Assembly: GCF_043641665.1 (NCBI RefSeq)
Contig: NC_092183.1
Coordinates: 21,581,501 to 21,645,500 of the forward strand
Direction of reading: 5' to 3'
DNA from: Enoplosus armatus
Taxonomy: Eukaryota > Chordata > Actinopteri > Centrarchiformes > Enoplosidae
DNA: 64,000 nt
Positions 1 to 20,100 of this stretch are shown here, one piece after another. Within the stretch, counting starts at the first letter, position 1, and every line of letters begins with the position of its first letter. The position numbers and the translations under genes were made by a program. The notes below the pieces were generated by a model. That model saw only the letters and a program-made list of their open reading frames with translations, was not told the DNA's origin and ran no database searches.

Positions 1-696
1 TTTCTCATGACAGCTAGCATAAGAAGGACTAACACTTGAATTCCAAATAAACTTAAAACGAACCATATGTAAAGAGCGCCAAGATACAGTTATTATCTTT
101 GGTCAGTTATGGAGTGATTCAGGGAGTCATCCTCTTTCTCACAGCAGACATTTTGACATGCAATAGCAGGAAAGGCATATCCCAAACATGACAATGAGTC
201 TCACCGTCTGCAGGGTTATCAATTTAGCCCCCCCCCCCCAAAAAAACCCCACTTTACCACTGAATCTGTTGCACAACCATATCAACCACATCAACCCAAC
301 TCTGCAGCTCAACATAGCTTTTAGCTACCTTGTTTGGTTGGACATAGACCCTAGCTCTGGTTGGTGTACCGAGGTAGGTTTACCTATCCAGCTATGAGAG
401 GCAGGGTTTTTAAACAAACTGCAATGTTGACAGATGATGAAATATGGGGCTGCTAGGGAAGAAAACAGCCATTGCAGCGGCCAAAATGTATGTTTCACAA
501 AAGGTAAAAGGAACAAAAAGAAATCAGCAACAGAAAGAGCAGAAAATAGTCCAGTAATCAAATCAAGAAATCAATCCATTACAAATGAGTGTAAAAATAT
601 TGTACTGGCTCTAAGTATCCTACAATGGGAGATTTAATGGATTTCTAAGGTTTAGAGGTAGTTCTTTGATGGTCTGGGCTGTAAAAAAGTGTTTAC

Positions 697-9811
<9,115 letters not shown>

Positions 9812-9960
9812 GTTGCTTTTTTTTTCTCTCTCTCTCTCTCTCTCCCCCCCGATCCACAGCGAGAGTGAAGCTCACCTGCGCGCTCAACCACAAACAACAC
9901 GCGCATTTACGACTCTCCGTCCCCGCCCCCTTTCACATGACGTCACGGACTTCGCCAAGA
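9812..9960 (-). promoter_or_regulatory. arrdc1: arrdc1 promoter / 5'UTR region with CRE and GC box
   Basis: Immediately upstream of the arrdc1 start codon lies a polypyrimidine run (about 9815-9848), then a CpG-rich stretch. It contains a perfect palindromic cAMP-response element TGACGTCA (9938-9945) and a GC box of CCCCGCCCCC type (9921-9930). This matches a TATA-less housekeeping promoter read on the minus strand. The transcription start itself is not visible. Confidence 0.5.
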
Positions 9961-10334
9961 GAAAGGAGATAATCGGAGCAATAGATTTTTTTTTAATCTG
10001 GAACAATAGATGTACTTTGTATAAAAAGAAATCTATCTTTCTTCAATAATTGTTTAATAAGAATACCTTATTGTTAAGTCAGTCATTCAATCAGCATGGG
10101 CAACTACATAAATATGTTGAATTTATTGAATTTATATTAAGGATTTCTCAATTGTATCTCCACAGGTATTACTTCGGGCATTGTCAATAACAATAACGCC
10201 ATACTGTTAGACGCAACTGAAACTAACTGTTTCTCATCAACTTTTCCAACAAGACGTCATAATGTTATCATATTGGTCCACATTTGTTGGAGATATTTGG
10301 GTTAGGGTATTGCCGCATTAGTTCGTTTTGACTG

Positions 10335-10470
10335 ACAAAGTTGGAGAAATATCCTTCAAAATGCTTCACAGTTCAATTCAAGAAAGTTGTACTTTTTGCA
10401 GAGAGCTTGGAGAAACGCTTGTGCATTTATTTTGGTCTTGCCCACAAACAAAACAACTGGGCAATTTTCA
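10335..10470 (+). pseudogene. LINE reverse-transcriptase C-terminal fragment (zinc-knuckle-like region)
   Basis: Translating the plus strand gives CTFCRELGETLVHLFWSCP, the Cys-x2-Cys...His...Cys signature (zf-RVT-like) that closes ORF2 of many fish L1/Tx1-type LINEs. No other part of the element is recognisable. Dead fragment. Confidence 0.65.
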
Positions 10471-10679
10471 TTCCCCTGAGCTGCTTCCAGCTTGGTGTGT
10501 GTGAACAGCACACCAGCTTATAGTTTGTGCTCTACAGCCTATACATTCAGCACTGGGCTGTTCCGGTTCATTTCTTTGGTTGGATTGCAACATCAGTGGC
10601 CACATGACACGAACAGTGGCCTGCGCAGCTGCGCATGTCAAACTGTGTCCCAGAGATTTTACTACCCCAAACAGCACAA

Positions 10680-11660
10680 GACCAGTATCCGACTGGAGTG
10701 CCATGAAATTTAGTACAGACATTCACATGGTCCCCAGAGGAGGAATCCTACTGACTTTGGTGATCCCCTGACTTTTCCTATGGCTCCGCCAGCAGGTCAA
10801 AGGTTTCACTTATCCAGTGAAATATCTCTACTAGATAGATTGATACTAAATTGGATACATTCATGGTTCCCGCATGATGTATCCTACTGTCTCTCTTCTG
10901 ACTTCTCCTATAGCTCCACCAGCAGTTCAAAGGTTTCGCTTATCCAGTGTAGTATACAGACATTCATGGTTCCCACATGATGAATCCTACTGACTTTAAT
11001 GATCCTCTGAAATTTTCTGTAGCACCACCCTGAGGCTGACATTTATGGTTTAGAGTGAAATGTTTCAACAACAATTGGAGGGATTGCCATGAAATGTTTT
11101 GGTTCAGACATTCATGGCCCCCTCAGGATAAATTATGATAATTTTGGTTTTAACTTTAACTTTGCTCTATCACCAACATCAGGGGAAAAATTTACATTCA
11201 GTGAATTCTGGCAGCATAGGGAGGGGGACCCAAACGCAGACAGACCAGGTAGACAGGAAGAGTTCATGGATTTATTGTTTAGGGTACACAAGTGTATAGG
11301 CAGGTATGCAGGCAGGTACAGGTTGCAGGTTCAGGTCCAGGGGTCAGGTACTGGTTCCAGGTAACAGCGAGTGGAAAGGGTCAGGTTAAATACTGCAGGG
11401 CTGACAACGGAGAGTGGAAACAGATGAGCGGGTGCACAGGGAAGGTCAGGTGACCGGGACTGGGGGGGAAGCATCAGCTGATGTTAGCGTTGTCATTGTG
11501 AGCAAGTTAGTATGCTGATATTAGCATTTAGCTCAAAGTACCACTGTGCCCAAAGTACAGCCTCATAGACTCGCTAGAATGGCTGCAGACTCTTGGTTGG
11601 TACCACACCAATCCAATAAGAGTCCAATTTTGTATTCATATGGAACATTGCATACCCGAG
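10680..11660 (+). repeat. Dispersed fish repeat, 'gatcccctgacttttcct' family, multi-block copy
   Basis: Internal sub-blocks repeat the words CATTCATGGTTCCC, GATGAATCCTACTGACTTT and CTATAGCTCCACCAGCAG at 10680-10810, 10850-10945 and 10965-11120. After an unrelated CAGG-rich insertion the distal part resumes at 11490-11660 (CAGCCTCATAGACTCGCTAG). Other copies lie at 29735-30005, 33925-34225 and 42490-42915. Non-coding. Confidence 0.65.
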
Positions 11661-12807
11661 CTGCCATAAGCCTAAGTTAATATTAGTAAAGCGAGTAAAT
11701 ATGTTTGACAACAAAATAACTCTGCCTTAAGATAATGTAACCTGCATCACTGGTTTTCTTTTCTTTTGACATTTTGTATAGTATCCTCTCATATTTTATG
11801 TCTGTGCAGAAGGCCATTGGTGTTGCAGGAATCTTTGAACAGGATTTAGAGATCTCCAACATGGACAAAATGGCTGGGTAGGAGGTGGACCTTTTAGGTA
11901 TCTGTGTCCAGGCAACCATTGTCTCATAATCCGTCAATATAGACATGGATCAGGTAATGAATCACCAGAGTTAATGGAGGGTGTAGAGCTCGGTTGCACT
12001 GATTCAGCCTACAACGCCGTTGACAAATCAAAGTCAGAGATAATTAGAATTCTAAAAGTATTCATTTACTTGACATTTTAGGCAGTTCAATGAAACTTAA
12101 ATCCACAGATAATTCAAAGAAAATGATGGCAATAGTTATTTATAACTGTATTGGAAAAGGAGGTTGTGCTTCAACAATCTCTTTTCTCTTTTCTCAGCGG
12201 AGTGCTAGACCCAAAATCATGAAAAGGTAGCACAAGGACAAATTACTCACACTATTAAGAAATGTCTTGTTTTTTCTCCGACTCTTGTCACATGCTGCAA
12301 GATAGCTTGGCAATAAATTGCATTAGCCTAACAAGCTATCCCAAAGTTCTTTTCAGCCAGTTTATAGGTTTAATTCGACATTTCGGAAAATATACTTTTT
12401 TGCTTTCTTGCCAAGGGACAATCTCATGTCAAGTCAAGTCAATTTTAATTAAAATGTAAACATTTAAAAATTCAATTAATCTTTTGATTTAATTTAAATA
12501 CATGGGTACGGGCTGTGTGTTCAGGTATTAGTTTTAGGCCTATGCTGAACTTTAGTATGAAATTAGGTAGGTGTCACTAAGATGTTCGTGTGAAATTAAG
12601 AAATAAGGGGCAGATAAATATGAGACAGGTATATAATGGAGGTAATGCTACAATAGGCTGAAGTCATCAAATTGAGGGAAATTCCTCTTCACCAGGCCTG
12701 CACTATCAAGCAACCAAGATTTGAGTTTGTAGTTTGCTTAATCTAAACATGGTCCTCCCACCGATGTTGAATCCTTGGCCATAGTGCATGACTGCATGTT
12801 TAATGTT

Positions 12808-13794
12808 CTAATTTGCAGTAATTTCTGAGTCACTTCTGTTCGGGCTGTCTCCCAGTTGCCCAATCCTGAAAGATTGGAATGCATCCCGAAAATTTTGCGA
12901 ACCAAAACAGTACAACAGTGGATCCAGGCAGCTGTTCACTCCCGCTAAAATCCAGGACGCATAATACGCTGTCTCGATCTGCTGAAGGACGTTGCATTGA
13001 CGCGGGTAGTATTTCTTTAGCACGACTCCCACGGTTCGTACCATGTTCAGAGGCAGGAAGCACAGCCCGAATATCACCAGGCACACGCCTATCATCCTCT
13101 GAGATTTCACCTTGACTTTCAGACCTTTGGCTGTGCTGATGTTGAGGCGGGTTAAGGTGTTTGCCAGACGGCTATAGCAAACAGCTGACACAAGGAAAGG
13201 GAGTAGAAACCCGAGGATGAACAGGATGAAGTTAATGACAAAGTAGGTGTCCGTCAGGTTCTTCTGATGGATGGAGAGGCATTGACTATTACTGCCCTCT
13301 TTGCTTGGAGGAAGTATGAAAGAGTAGATCAGAGCCTGGGTCAGTAGCAGAGACCAAACTCCTGCACACAGCTTCCTGACAAACCCCTTCCGTTTCATGC
13401 AGGAGCTTTTGTTGAAGTGCACCACGGCTGTGTACCGATGGATGCTGATGAGAGTGAGGAATATGGTGCTGCCGTAGAAATGCAAACTAAGCAAGGTAAT
13501 CTTGACTTGGCACAGGAACCGACCAAAGGGCCAGTCGTTACCCATGGCAAAGTACACGGCCATCATGGGAGTGACCGGGGTGGCGATGGCGTCGCTGAGG
13601 GCCAGGTGGAACTGCAGCGTGGTTCCGGTGGTCCAGCAGTGCAGCCGGCAGCAGAAGACCCAGAGGCTGAAGGTGTTGAGAAGGAAGCCCAGGAAGAAGA
13701 CCAGGCACAGGAGGGTGGTGATGGACACGTGCTGGGTCTTTCCCAGGCAAGACCCAGAGTCATTGCTGCTGTTCCCAAGCTGTGAGGAAACCAT
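12808..13794 (-). CDS. P2Y-like class A G-protein-coupled receptor
   Basis: A 328-aa seven-helix receptor encoded in one exon. Positions: N-glycosylation sites N8 and N11; helix 1 about 25-48; D2.50 in LSD (68); conserved disulfide pair C95 and C172; HRY (119-121) in place of DRY, as in the P2Y1-like branch; CFLP (245-248) in helix 6; DPLLY (291-295) in helix 7; a short Ser-rich tail. This is the purinergic (delta) branch. The residues that bind nucleotides in P2Y1-like receptors are only partly kept: the HxxR of helix 6 is NMVR (250-253), and the Lys/Arg of helix 7 aligns with W281. Ligand unknown; I cannot name the orthologue. The ATG at 13794 is chosen; an acceptor ending CCCACAG places a 5'UTR intron boundary at 13821, 27 nt upstream. 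Confidence 0.85.
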   Translation of the reverse strand: MVSSQLGNSSNDSGSCLGKTQHVSITTLLCLVFFLGFLLNTFSLWVFCCRLHCWTTGTTLQFHLALSDAIATPVTPMMAVYFAMGNDWPFGRFLCQVKITLLSLHFYGSTIFLTLISIHRYTAVVHFNKSSCMKRKGFVRKLCAGVWSLLLTQALIYSFILPPSKEGSNSQCLSIHQKNLTDTYFVINFILFILGFLLPFLVSAVCYSRLANTLTRLNISTAKGLKVKVKSQRMIGVCLVIFGLCFLPLNMVRTVGVVLKKYYPRQCNVLQQIETAYYASWILAGVNSCLDPLLYCFGSQNFRDAFQSFRIGQLGDSPNRSDSEITAN

Positions 13795-14059
13795 CTTCAA
13801 AGATCTTCCTGAGTCTTACACCTGTGGGAAAAGAACAGAGTTGCGCACTAAACATCATATGGCAAATTACAAATGTAACTTTGTTTATACTGGATCGATA
13901 AACACCTTTAACAACTTTATTTACAAAAGGGAATTTGGTTCACCATTCCAAGAACAGTAACGATGCATTGTATGCTCGAGGTACGCAAATAAATCAAATA
14001 AAGACAAATACTTAAAACAAGAAATATATAATTGGTAAAAAAGAAAAAAGAAATCAAAA

Positions 14060-14410
14060 TGAAATACAATGAAAATAAATGACAGATCAAATTCATTACA
14101 CGAGGCTCTAGTTTTATGGAGCTTCAGAGTTTGTGTTCAGGTAGGACCTGAACACAGTAAAGTTGGCTTTCCATTTTATTTTAAGTGTATATGGAATTTT
14201 GCTAATAAAGTAGTACGATTAATGACATACATTTTCTTGACAGACATTCCATCAGTAAAAATAATTTCAATTCTCTCAGTTGAGTGTGAGTTTGAGTGAA
14301 GGTTTCATCTGTGTTGTGACAGAAGGAACAAAGAGGGTCAACGTTTAACCTATATTTCACAACCACTGCATTAACAGGATAACACCTGTGGCGGAATAGT
14401 ATCATAGGCC
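14060..14410 (-). pseudogene. LINE 3' fragment (RT C-terminal zinc-knuckle-like region)
   Basis: The minus strand translates to ILFRHRCYP...NVDPLCSFCHNTDET, the end of ORF2 in fish L1/Tx1-type LINEs. The downstream frame is broken. A perfect 11-bp inverted repeat (TGTGTTCAGGT, 14132-14142 with 14146-14156) lies inside it, probably by chance. Same type of fragment as at 10335 and 22400 but the opposite strand to those. Confidence 0.6.
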
Positions 14411-15370
14411 CTTGCAACCTTTCCTCTAGCACCACCCTCAGGACCAGGATCATCAGTGCGTTAGTGTGTTCCGCTTGTAATGAACAACATGGACACTTGC
14501 ACAATTGTATCAGAGGGCTGCAGCCCACATTCAACTGCCTGCTGGCTTTTTTGTGTTCTTGTTATTTTGTCCACCTGGCGGATGCTCACAGCATCTACAC
14601 TCGCAAGGATCACTGAAATCACTTCCTGTTCTCAGTATCGTTGAGGAACTGAGATGCAATATTTGTGCCAGAGAAATATGTCTATAAATACATACGCATC
14701 ACATCGTTTTGCATCACTTCCCAAAAGTTGGGTTTCTTGACATTTTCCAACTACTGCGGTGAGACTATATTACCCAGTCAACCTTAAAACCTGTAAAAGA
14801 CTTTATGATCAAAGTGTTTGAGCATTCCACAGTATTACCAAGATCACTAAGTTTTTAAGTATGCAATGATTTTTAAAATCTATATACATATATTCTAAAA
14901 CCCTACCTTCATATCTGGCCAGTGGCTGCTCATATACAGTTGTATAAAGTCGTTTTTGCACATTGTGGTGAGTAAGTTACAAATAATTTTTTTTTCCTGC
15001 CTCCCTTCAGCGTGCCGATTTGATTGTATTTCCTCCTATCTGACCGCGTAGTCGCCACAGAAAGTGCTTCTTCCTCATTTCATTCACGTTCCCCATAAGA
15101 CAAACTTGCTTTAATGACACTCCATGAGCTTTTCTCTGGTATCAACATCCAGCCAAATGTCAAATTTGATGAAAGACTGACAGTTAGTCCTGTTGATCAC
15201 TTCCAACTGTAGGTTGCAATGAACATTAGAGTCTCTAGAGGCCAACAGTGTTTTAGAGTAGTTGCACTAGCCTTTTTAAACCCATGTGGTGGCTTTACAG
15301 ATGCCAGCTTAAGGCAAACTGGTCAACACAATGATTACACATGCAGGTCAAATTGAGAAATACCACTCAC

Positions 15371-15628
15371 AGCCTGTGAAAAGTCATACAATGTCTTCTG
15401 TGACTCTGGAGGAGCTTTGTCATGCTCAACATGCATGCAACAAAAAGATGTCACAGGTTGCACGATGGGAAATGTAGGATTGAGTGTTTTTGGAGCTTGA
15501 CTCATAGGAAAAATCGGGATGTCCCAGCTATATTTAGTATTGTACTTTTGTAAAGTTGCAGGACTTGCAAGAGGCTTTTCGTCACTAAGCATGGGCCGAG
15601 CTTTAAAGTCAAGATGAAACTTCTGCAT
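15371..15628 (-). CDS. Unidentified short ORF, possible first coding exon
   Basis: The ATG at 15628 opens an 86-codon reading frame (starts MQKFHLDFKARPMLSDEKPL). It can be read to a GCT|GTGAGT donor after 15371, exactly in frame, or 11 codons further to a stop at 15335. Composition (Pro, Lys, Tyr and Trp scattered, no low complexity) looks more protein-like than neighbouring spurious ORFs. I recognise no domain, signal peptide or membrane segment. I could not find a convincing second exon before the receptor gene at 13.8 kb. It may be a small lineage-specific or ciliary/testis-type protein exon, or chance. Confidence 0.25.
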
Positions 15629-16843
15629 CGCGACGTGTTTCCAAGTGAAACAGGACAGGCAGGCGAAACATTACATTGGGAGGAATTTGATTTGAACACC
15701 CGAAGACACACCGACGTACCGAGCTGTTGCTAGTTAGCTAATTAATAAATGTTAGCTCTGTGCCGCTAAAAGTTGAAGATTGATTGATGGGTGGATGTCA
15801 TGATATGATTGGATGGTTCAAGCTTACCTGAGCGCATATCACATTTTGTTTTACAGGAAGAAAACATGATTCGATTTTGATATAAGAACTCAAAGAAATT
15901 GATTATGTTGTTAAAAAGATGCACAATAGAACCGGGGATGTGACCTAAAAGGGTTAAAAAGGCATTTTTCATTTCGTCTTGACTTTAAACACACTTGATC
16001 CTACCCTTCCCATAATGCAACTCGACAGGCTCTTTCAATAGACACACTGGGGCTGGTAAATTGCCGATCCCAAACTGAGATGACCCTGATGACACCACAA
16101 AGGGTCATTTTCGCAGACAAAGTTCCTCCAGAGCCACGGAACACATTTAACAACTGTTCTCACAGGCCGAGTAGTACTAACCATGACCAGTAAACGGTCC
16201 TTCATGTGTAAAATGTGAAGTTGAACAGTTAATCCATCACATAACCCAACCTGGTTGGTGACATAAAAAAAAAAGCAGAATAGGTGCCAGTAAAACAAGG
16301 AACCCAATGGTATCAGTGGTAGTCTTGTTTTATAGTAATTATACTAACAGAAAAACATTCTGTTCCAAGATTGTGTATATTCATAGGGGGAAAAGTAGGT
16401 AACAATTAGTACCTTAAATGCTAATTCAGTTGCTAATCAAACATGCCAAGTATACGGCTGGGCAAATGTGAGCCTGTACTTTTTGTCACACCAGCAGAAA
16501 ACACAAAAAAATTGGCAGATAAAAATGGCATTTTAAAAACCTCTTCTATGGGCATTGGTTGCTCATGTAGAGGTAATATGAAAAGCTCTTACCAGTGAAG
16601 TTGTCCTCAGTATGTCGAGCCCAGAGAAACACACTAAAGGTCCCTCTGTCATACCACACTGCCTACATGTGTGGCTAGGGGAGTTACCCAATGAGGTCAA
16701 GACCAGACCTTTCTTTTCAGTTTCAAGTCGAGTGCTTCGCATCAAATGACTATAGGTGTTTGCGGTGTTGCATAAGATGTGGCACTGCATCTTGTCACCT
16801 TGCCTGGAACACACTAACACCACTCTGTATTTCTAAATAATGC

Positions 16844-16849
16844 TTTATT
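16844..16849 (-). promoter_or_regulatory. nelfb: nelfb poly(A) signal (AATAAA on the minus strand)
   Basis: Canonical hexamer read on the minus strand, about 330 nt past the nelfb stop at 17178. It gives a 3'UTR of ordinary length. Confidence 0.5.
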
Positions 16850-17177
16850 TACAGGTTTGTTGCACTACTGACAAACACACTGATAGCCCAATTACATATG
16901 AAAATACTGTATATTTGGACAATATGGCAAGAGCACAAGGTTTAGAAAAGTATTGAAAGAAAAACAGCTGGACTTCACTGTCAGAGCTGGAAGACCCCCC
17001 TCAAAGACAAACATCTAAAGAAAATAAACCTCCATGAAAAAAACAATAATGTCAAATGCCCTTGTCTTTTTGTCTTTTTTTTTTTGCAAATGCATGTGCC
17101 AACTGACGGCTGCATTTACAGTCAGTCACTGACAAGAGAACTCAGGTTTTTCTCTCTCTCTCTGTTTCTGCTGTGTC

Positions 17178-20100
17178 TCAGAGAGGCGTGGTTGGGGTGG
17201 AGGCGGTGGTGGGGACGGTCACCGGGTGCAGCCCCAGATCCAGGGACGGAGTCTCGTCTGGCGGCGGGGGGCTCTTCTTCTGGGCGTCCAGCTTCTCTGT
17301 CAGCTGGGTGTACAGTTCCTTCACCGGCTCGCTGCTCTGTGGTCACAAGGCATGATGTCACGTCACACAAAGCGTCGGCATGTGCAATAAAACATGTAAA
17401 TGTGAAACTTTTATTGAGATGATTAACTGGATAGATAATATATTTTAATTCTGGCCACATACCATTTCCTGTAAGCTTGTGATTTGATGCTAGTTAGCTA
17501 GTTAGCTAGACTCTGGGTAGATGTTATTTCAAAAGAGACGGCCTACCAAGAGGAAGACAGCTAGGGGAGGAACTAACAGCACATTTCCTGTCTAAAGAAA
17601 AATAGCTGCATACTGTACATTTTTTAACGGCCCCGACTATAAACTGAATGCAGATTTTATCCGGTATCGCCGCTTGCAGCTTCCTCAATATCACTGACCT
17701 TAAGAGCCACCTCAGTTTCAGCGCACTGACCTCAGTGTGCCGAGTTCTCTACAGGACTGCCTGATTCTAACAAAACAGAAATCCTTGTGTTTGGGCCCCA
17801 ATGTATCACAAAACAAATACCGCCATCTACTGGGTACCTGTCACGACATGCAAAGCCAGTTGCCAAGAAATCTTGAGTGTCCTGTTTGATTTGCAATTTG
17901 TGTTTTGAACAACAAATCACAAAATATTGCAAGATATAAGATCTATTTTAAATTGTAGAGATGCAGGAACTGTTGCACGTGCTGTTATCTCTTCACACCT
18001 TGATTAATCAAATCAAAACATGAAACGACTACAAACTGTACAAAACTCAGCCGCTAGGTACCATGTGACCTTCATTGCTATGAGTTTTAATATTTGTATC
18101 ATTTGCCATTAAATATTTAACTGTAAACATACCTTTTCCTTCATTGTATGAGTTATCAGGTTAGTAAAATCCTGTTCTACTTCTTCAGCTGCCAGTGACA
18201 AAAAAATAAGACTCTGCGTATGTAAACTCAGAGACACACTTTTAAACTGAAAAATCATAAAGTCATTGGAGGAACAGTGAGTTATGGTACTTAATAGGGG
18301 CTTCAATTTTGAATGAGGTCAGAATTGAAAATGACAAACTGGATTTAAATCACTGATCAGCAAAGGTAATGTGGAAATCACCCCACCTCCCCCTAGACAG
18401 ATAAACTCCATTCCAATAGGGTTTAAGACTGCAACTCCGCATCCATTTCAAACACAAGCCGAATGCAGAAATGAAGCCAACCTGTTTTGGGGGTTCAAGA
18501 GTTTTCAGCAAGGTTTCCATGTATGACGGCAGCACTTTGTGGTGTAGATGCAGCAACATCCGGAGGGCGTGTCTGTGGACGTTCTCTTTACTGTAAAACA
18601 TTCAGACACAAACGAAAAAAAACTGTAAAAGAGACATGGCAGAAATGTTCAATGTAACAAGAAAAAATGTTGAAGGGTCCCTGGGAGTGGTGATGCCATT
18701 CAGCCTCCTCAATGTGGAACTTTATAAAAGTAGACTACAGTGGCTACGGGCACGCAGTTCACCTGGAAAACGAAGTCAGAAGGAAGCCGTCGAAGACGAC
18801 GGAACAAAACTCTTCTGATCCAAACTCATCCGAGAGCAGGGTGAGGTGTCCCGTCAGCAGGTGCAGGAAGATGTCGCCGAAGGCCATGTCATTGTAGGTC
18901 TCCACTGTGGGGGGGGGGACAACAGAGAGTTGTAGTTTTTTTTTGCTGGACTACTGACCCTGTTGTTCAGTATAAGTGTCCTGCCAATTACACATCGAAT
19001 GACATCTGAAAATAAAATGAAGGGAAAAACTGCCACATCAGAGTAGTCAATTAAATTATTATGTCGGACTCAATTTAGATAAAAACAGAGAGATGTTTCT
19101 GCATTTTGCATTGTGGTTTTAGATAATATGGTTTCAGACATTTTAGGACAAAATTCAGGGGAGGAGCTATACTCACCCAGGGCAGGTAGTAACCTCTGCA
19201 AAGCATTCTTGTTCCTCAATTTGGCAATGTGGAGGACATAATAAAGGCCCATTTCACAGGCCACCCTGTTCTCCTGCAGGTACCTGGGGATACATAATGT
19301 GACATAATGACACCATGTGCATCATGTTTGGTTGTGTTACTTTCTCCTGACACGAGGGAAGAGGTAAACACATAATGAAGTCTGTGTCTAATGTAAATCT
19401 AAAGTCTTACTGTGTTTCTTTGTTATGACGCTTTTATAAAGATTTGATAAGATTTTTGACTTGGTTTGACTCGAGCAAAAGCTGAATAAAAGCCATTTGA
19501 TAGAAGGTTTGTTGCCCCTGTTATTTATTGGTCTCAGATTTCACTGACCACTTGGAATGCTGTATTGTAATAAGCCATCATATTTCACTAAACCTAAATT
19601 CTACATTTATATAATCCATCATAAATCTTGAATGCGTCTTAAAATACATGTAATCTTTCTTCATTTTCATAAAGTCCTGGTTATTGCACAGAAAATGTGC
19701 AATACATCCGTATTTTAAGATAATAAACGGGGGTTAAAGCTGCTGGTTGTTTTTCCTTTCAATGAATTGTTTTGTCTATAAAATGTCAGAAAAGAGTGAA
19801 AAAATCCCATCACAAGCTCCTAGAGCTCAAGGTGATGTCTTCAAATTGCTTGTTGTGTCAGACCAACAGTCCAAAACTCCATCAAGACATTCAATTTACA
19901 AAGATATAAAAAGCAAAGTCTCACATTTCAGAAGCTGGAACCAGAGAATGATTAGCATTTTTGCTTGATAAATGATAGACAAAAATTATTAGAATAATTA
20001 TCAATCAATGTTCAACTCACATCATAATAACCGACTAACTGTTAACTATCATAAAAAAAGCAAAAGAAATCATAGACAATAGCAGTAAAAATCAAACAAA

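Larger units (their letters stand above)
9961..12807. other. Intergenic region between arrdc1 and the P2Y-like receptor; repeats only
   Basis: No convincing gene. The stretch holds a LINE 3' fragment (10335-10470), dispersed-repeat blocks (10680-11120 and 11490-11660), and a CAGGTACAGG-rich block at about 11200-11480 that resembles a non-autonomous DNA element seen in fish. 12310-12430 contains words of another fish repeat (TTTCGGAAAATATACTT, TTTCTTGCC). The rest is AT-rich and featureless. Confidence 0.6.
14411..17177. other. Intergenic region between the P2Y-like receptor and nelfb
   Basis: Apart from the short ORF at 15371-15628 and the nelfb poly(A) signal, I see no gene. 16020-16160 contains a sequence (GTCATTTTCGCAGACAAAGT, CATAATGCAACTCGACAGGC) that looks like a fish dispersed repeat. 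The remainder is AT-rich and without recognisable structure. Confidence 0.5.

Noticed and set aside
13417..13960. ORFs of 122 and 152 codons on the plus strand
   Set aside because: They are antisense shadows of the P2Y-like receptor coding exon.
14132..14156. Perfect 11-bp inverted repeat resembling a steroid-receptor palindrome
   Set aside because: The half-sites (GTGTTC, GAACAC) are in the everted order and spaced wrongly for a hormone response element. It lies in a LINE fragment.
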